Assembly (NCBI GenBank): GCA_029747015.1
Contig: JAKOGI010003074.1
Location: 1-64,000, forward strand
From: Carnegiea gigantea
Lineage: Eukaryota; Streptophyta; Magnoliopsida; Caryophyllales; Cactaceae
Direction of reading: 5' to 3'
DNA length: 64,000 nt
Under the pieces are notes generated by a model. It had not been told where the DNA came from and made no database searches. It saw only the letters and a program-made list of their open reading frames with translations. Below, one piece after another: positions 59,979 through 64,000 of the stretch; position 1 is the first letter of the stretch; every line of letters starts with the position of its first letter. A program made the position numbers and the translations under genes.

Positions 59979-62900
59979 GTCCTGCTCTTCTGAAGAAGCC
60001 CTAATTTCTGTTTGTTGCAACAGAAGCCTTAGATGTGTAAGGATAACGATAGCTGAAGATGCTTCCACTAGTTTTAATTGGAGTAGCCCCTAGTTTAGTA
60101 TAATAAATGTGGTCCTTCTCATGTTGGGAAATATTTACCAGTTGGCAAACCATAATTGCAAAGGAATGTGGCAAGAAAACATGACTTTGTTGGTGCTACC
60201 CAGAGTTGCCTCTGGTTTAGTGTAAAGAATATGGGTGTCTCCTCATCGGGAAATGGTTACTACAATGAAAGCCCTATTTATGTAAGAAAATGTAGTGAAG
60301 CCCCTGCTTTGCATAATAAGTAAATGCCCACTTAGAAAGGCTAAGAATATCGAGTGAGTATCCATTCTTGTTGTAGTTATGGTTAAGACAAAGAATCCTA
60401 AATTTTGGAATTAAGATCAGATTAGAGGTTGTGATAATTGTGAAGTAGTATTAAAGTGGGTGAATGGTTTTTCCAAGTTTAATTTGAGAGAGTATGCAAT
60501 ATAATGGTTTTTATCCTTAGAAACTACGGTTTTATTCCTCAAAAACCAAGGCTTTACTCCTTACGTAGATCATCCTAATTTGTGAACTTTCGTGGGTCTA
60601 CAATATTATACTATCTCATGACATCCTTGTAAAATGTCCCAGGAAATATGATGTGGAGGATATCCACATTAATTCCTTTCAAGGTCATGGCACTAACTAA
60701 GTTCCTCATATAAAGGGGAGGGATTTTAGTCCCATGAAATTTGATATCTAGCATGGTCAATTTCAAGGGTAATTTCCCTTTTGGGATTGAAGTGAATCGC
60801 GCATAATCATTAAAGTAATTGTTAAATATTGATGACTCCTTAAGCAGCTATTCTATATGATCTAAGCATAGATTCGTTTGAGGAGTCCTCTTTTACCCTT
60901 CGTCCTTCTTTTTACCTGGCTCTCCCTTCCATTCATCTTCCCATTCTTCATTGCGGGTTTCTCACCGTTTTTATTCTGGATGTCCTTGATAAGGATTTGG
61001 AGTATAGTGGTCATCAGTTCCATCTTCTTCTCACTCCCATTGAGTATAATTTATATTTTTTCTATCATCTTTAAGAGTTGAGCTGGTTCGTTGCCTCTGC
61101 CATCGAGATTGGTGAAGTATTAGACTTTGATCTTGACTTTAGCCTTAGCCTAACTGGCAGAGTTCCCTCAACTTATTCTTGAGATAGGAGTCTCCTGGTT
61201 TATGGACTCTGCTCATATACCTTCTTACTCTTCCGTATCCGGAGCAATAAGGTAGCAATTTAGAGGAGTGAGTAATGAAAATGAATAGTCAATACCATTG
61301 TCTTTGGGGCTAAAGGAAATGGTTACTAACTTTTGGTTAGGTAAGAAGGAGATGATGACTTAGTGTACTTAAAGATTTACGCTGTGATGAGATATATCGA
61401 GCTAAGATGTGGGATTTATGCTGAAATCATGCCTCACCTTGGATTGGGTCCTAAGTTAAGCTTAGGAATCTAATCTATGGGCCTTAGCTAGGTCTAAGTG
61501 AAGCTCATGTAATTCGTAGACCTAGATTGTGCCTAAGCATGACTATGGTTTTGTTTTCCTAGATTGGGCAAGTTTAAGTTTGTGGATGTCTCTAGGTGGA
61601 CTTTTACATGAATCCTGGACTTAGGGAATATGACGCATAGACCGTGGACTAATGTATTGATCAAATGTCTAAGTCCTAATGGAACTTACGCATTAATGAA
61701 ACCTAGAATAGACTAGCGCTCTAAAGGTCTAATGGGCCATAATGCACTTTGGCCCTATACAGATTCATGGACTATGCATGATGAGGCCCAGTGATGCATG
61801 ATTCTTTGGGCCCAAGTATCCTACAACTAATGTGCTAAGACCCTAAATGGAACTATGTTGACCCATAGCCTAAGACCATATGCTGAAGCCTAGGGTACTG
61901 ACTTTATGCCATGAATGCTAACTCACAACAAATTCTAAAGCTGACTGGCTAGACTAGAAGCACCTAAAGGATACCTATTGGGTTCCTTGTTGGGCCCCTA
62001 AAATTGATCGCCTAACTCTTGCCCTTTCTCCTAGGTCCAGATTTTATCTGACACATTTAAGTTCCACGTATGTTGGCCAGGTTCCTGTTTGGGCCTCTGA
62101 AATGGACATACTAACTCTTGCATTTTTTTTCCCTAGGATCGGACTCAATTAAATGAAGATAGGCTCCCTATAGGGCACCAGTCTAATTTGCCTAGGAGAC
62201 TGACTTTTACCCATTTTTATGGATTTTGACTAAAACTCATATTAAAAACATTCCCAGCCGATTTTCCTAAAACATTCTGGAACTTCTACTAATATGCAGA
62301 CTCTTTTTTTTAAACTCCTAGTTAGGCTTATTCAAGATTAGTTGAATGTCCTTCTAGGACCCTTATTCTCTATACTAAGGCTAGAACCTAACTAGGTCTA
62401 AGGACAGGAGCCCCTTAAAGTTCAATTAGCCTCGACGCAGCTTTGATTGACCCTAATCCTTAAGTTGGCCTTTGTCCTAACCTGGACTTCCCTAAGACAT
62501 AAAGCATCAACATATAGTCCCTTGGGCTAATAAAGTTGAATCATACAAAAAGACATCCAAGCACATATATGAGTTCCAACCGAAGCCAATTATGTGAGTC
62601 ACAAGGGTTTCAAGTCAGGTTTAGAACAATCATCTCGCGATCCCAATGCTTCATACGTCATCCATAGGGTGCATAACAATGCTGGAACATTTCTATCGCT
62701 TCCCTAAGTCATGTGGACCAAAATGTGTGTTGCACGTGGGTAGATCAATGCATACTGTGGATCTATCGAGTTAACCAGTTGACCTCCCGAGGGGTAATAC
62801 TAATATAATACCTTTCAGTGCAATATGCCTAGTGCAAATGTAATTAAAATGATTTCTTATATTAGATTTCAAATCTCACTGACTTTTAATAAAACATCCC

Positions 62901-63344
62901 TAATGGAGTTGCCAATGTAAGGACAAATGACTTAGGGGGACTATCTTAAGTCACTATCCCCTATAAATGGTTCGACTTCTTTGCTGGTTATTTATTTTTT
63001 ATTGATTTTCAAAACTAATTAAATCATTAGTAAAGCCACTGGCGAGTTTTAGAAAAAACTTACAAACCGCAATTACTTTTTAAAGCGAATCATAACTAGT
63101 AGGGACAATTGGAGAGAGACCGTAAGGGACAATTAATTTCTCTTCAAAAAAGTTTTTAAAAGGGCCCAAAGTAATGAGTAGTGTGAGGACCATCATGACT
63201 CCTAGTCTCAAACTGAGGATCTAGATTCGAGGGAAATAGTGTGGTGATGCAACAGAGTGCATCACATCATCGTCTGTCATCACTAATAGCCTTTATTATT
63301 CAATATGGGAAATCAAATCTTCAATCATAGTATCATATAATCAT
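59979..63344. other. Intergenic/old retroelement sequence, no gene identified
   Basis: Open frames are short and unrecognised (for example 60878-61081). Repeating phrases of the type 'ctaactcttgc...ctaggat/ctaggtcc' around 62000-62140 and the block 'ctaatggagttgccaatgtaagg' near 62905 look like decayed Ty3/gypsy LTR or internal sequence, but I cannot set boundaries. Confidence 0.35.
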
Positions 63345-64000
63345 TGGTAAGCCCGTAATGTGCGCTCTATTTTAAGGTCATTTTGTGCCATTTTTAGGGA
63401 GAATTATGTGTTTTTGGTATATTATGCGCTCTTCTTTTGGTTTTACACCCGGGTATGGTTCTATTTTGTGTTTGCAGGTTTTTAGACCATTCTACCGCAA
63501 ATTTGACCATAAATTGGCTTCCCACAGACACCCCCAAGTCACTATGCCAGTGGAAGGAAGAAAGAATAGAAGAGTATCAAGACAGAGCTCACCATGGACA
63601 GTCTGTGGTGAAGGCTACGGTCTTTAGGGAGACCATAACTGTAACCCTGTTCATTTTCCTTTACTGCGTGGCTAAGGTTGATCACGTTCTTCTTTAAATA
63701 GGGCCATCTCACAGCAGATTGAAGGAGACAGAGCAAAAAGACGACTCTTACTCTCTAGTTTTTCAATTCATTTCCATTTTTCTAAGTTTAGTTTAGATTT
63801 CTAGTTAGTTTTGAGTGTTGAAGAAGTGCTTACTGTTTTGGTGCCCTTGCAAAGTTGGGAAACCCTTAGAGGATCTACAATAGCACTAAGTTTTCTTCTC
63901 TCAAACTCTGCTTAGTTGTTGTCATTATAAATATGTATAAGTAGTTTTCTTATTCTAGGGATTGTTAGCCAATTATTGATATTGGAATCTCTCATTTTTA
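63345..64000 (+). repeat. Start of an Athila/Tat-like LTR, runs off the window
   Basis: Begins TGGTAAGCCCGTAATGTGCGC, then ATTTTGTGCCATTTTTAGGG, a GTGTTTGCAGGTTTTTAGACC box (63466) and a TATA-like TTTAAATAGGGCC (63696). It parallels the minus-strand start of the LTR at 40451, so it is the same type in the opposite orientation. Its end and internal domain are beyond 64000. Confidence 0.5.

Overview
This is nuclear DNA from a flowering plant. Every recognisable coding sequence is a plant transposable-element gene, and most are broken. No host gene, rRNA, tRNA or CRISPR array can be supported. AT-rich spacers, long microsatellites and nested LTR elements point to a repeat-rich intergenic block. 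The species cannot be read from the sequence.

Layout, left to right. Positions 1-2208 are compound TA/CA/TG microsatellite holding a probable solo LTR (100-1897). Positions 2209-13294 are a complete minus-strand large-LTR element with almost no coding capacity (LARD-like). Its LTRs are 4.14 kb, it has a PBS and a PPT, and a GTGTG target duplication lies inside the microsatellite. The microsatellite resumes at 13295-13612. From about 13.6 to 34.9 kb lies a decayed Mutator-like (MULE) territory. It has a plus-strand, intron-bearing Ulp1-type protease remnant (14.6-15.7 kb), a possible GRF zinc-finger/membrane gene remnant (17.6-18.2 kb, minus), and a minus-strand MuDR transposase remnant (31.4-34.0 kb). 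This territory is split by a small TIR-bearing repeat (ends at 19043 and 30776). That repeat is itself split by a young 11.0 kb Ty1/copia element of the Sirevirus (SIRE/Maximus) type at 19645-30656.

The copia element has 1503-bp LTRs that are nearly identical, a CCTAT target duplication, a tRNA-Met PBS, duplicated polypurine tracts, and gag, pol and a third downstream ORF. It carries one frameshift and several in-frame stops, most of which look like cytosine-deamination transitions, so this copy is dead by its own coding but recent.

The right half is older. It holds a PIF/Harbinger transposase remnant (about 38-38.95 kb), an Athila/Tat-like LTR with 3' internal sequence and an ORF fragment (39.2-43.1 kb, minus), and a CACTA (En/Spm)-like remnant (43.2-46.6 kb). 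Next come a Ty3/gypsy RT-RNase H-integrase remnant (47.5-49.7 kb, minus) and a degraded relative of the 4.1 kb LTR (about 49.9-51.7 kb). Then comes a gag fragment with a zinc knuckle (53.2-54.2 kb, minus), split from its leader by a well-defined solo LTR (54207-58071, TSD ACATG) of the same large-LTR family. Last are a tRNA-Asp-type PBS with its LTR (58.5-60.0 kb, minus) and the start of another LTR at 63345 running off the window.

The large-LTR family is the most interesting thread. Two or three diverged copies share a G-box, two strong 5' splice-site-like motifs in the sense strand and a 69-bp minisatellite, although the full-length element encodes almost nothing recognisable.
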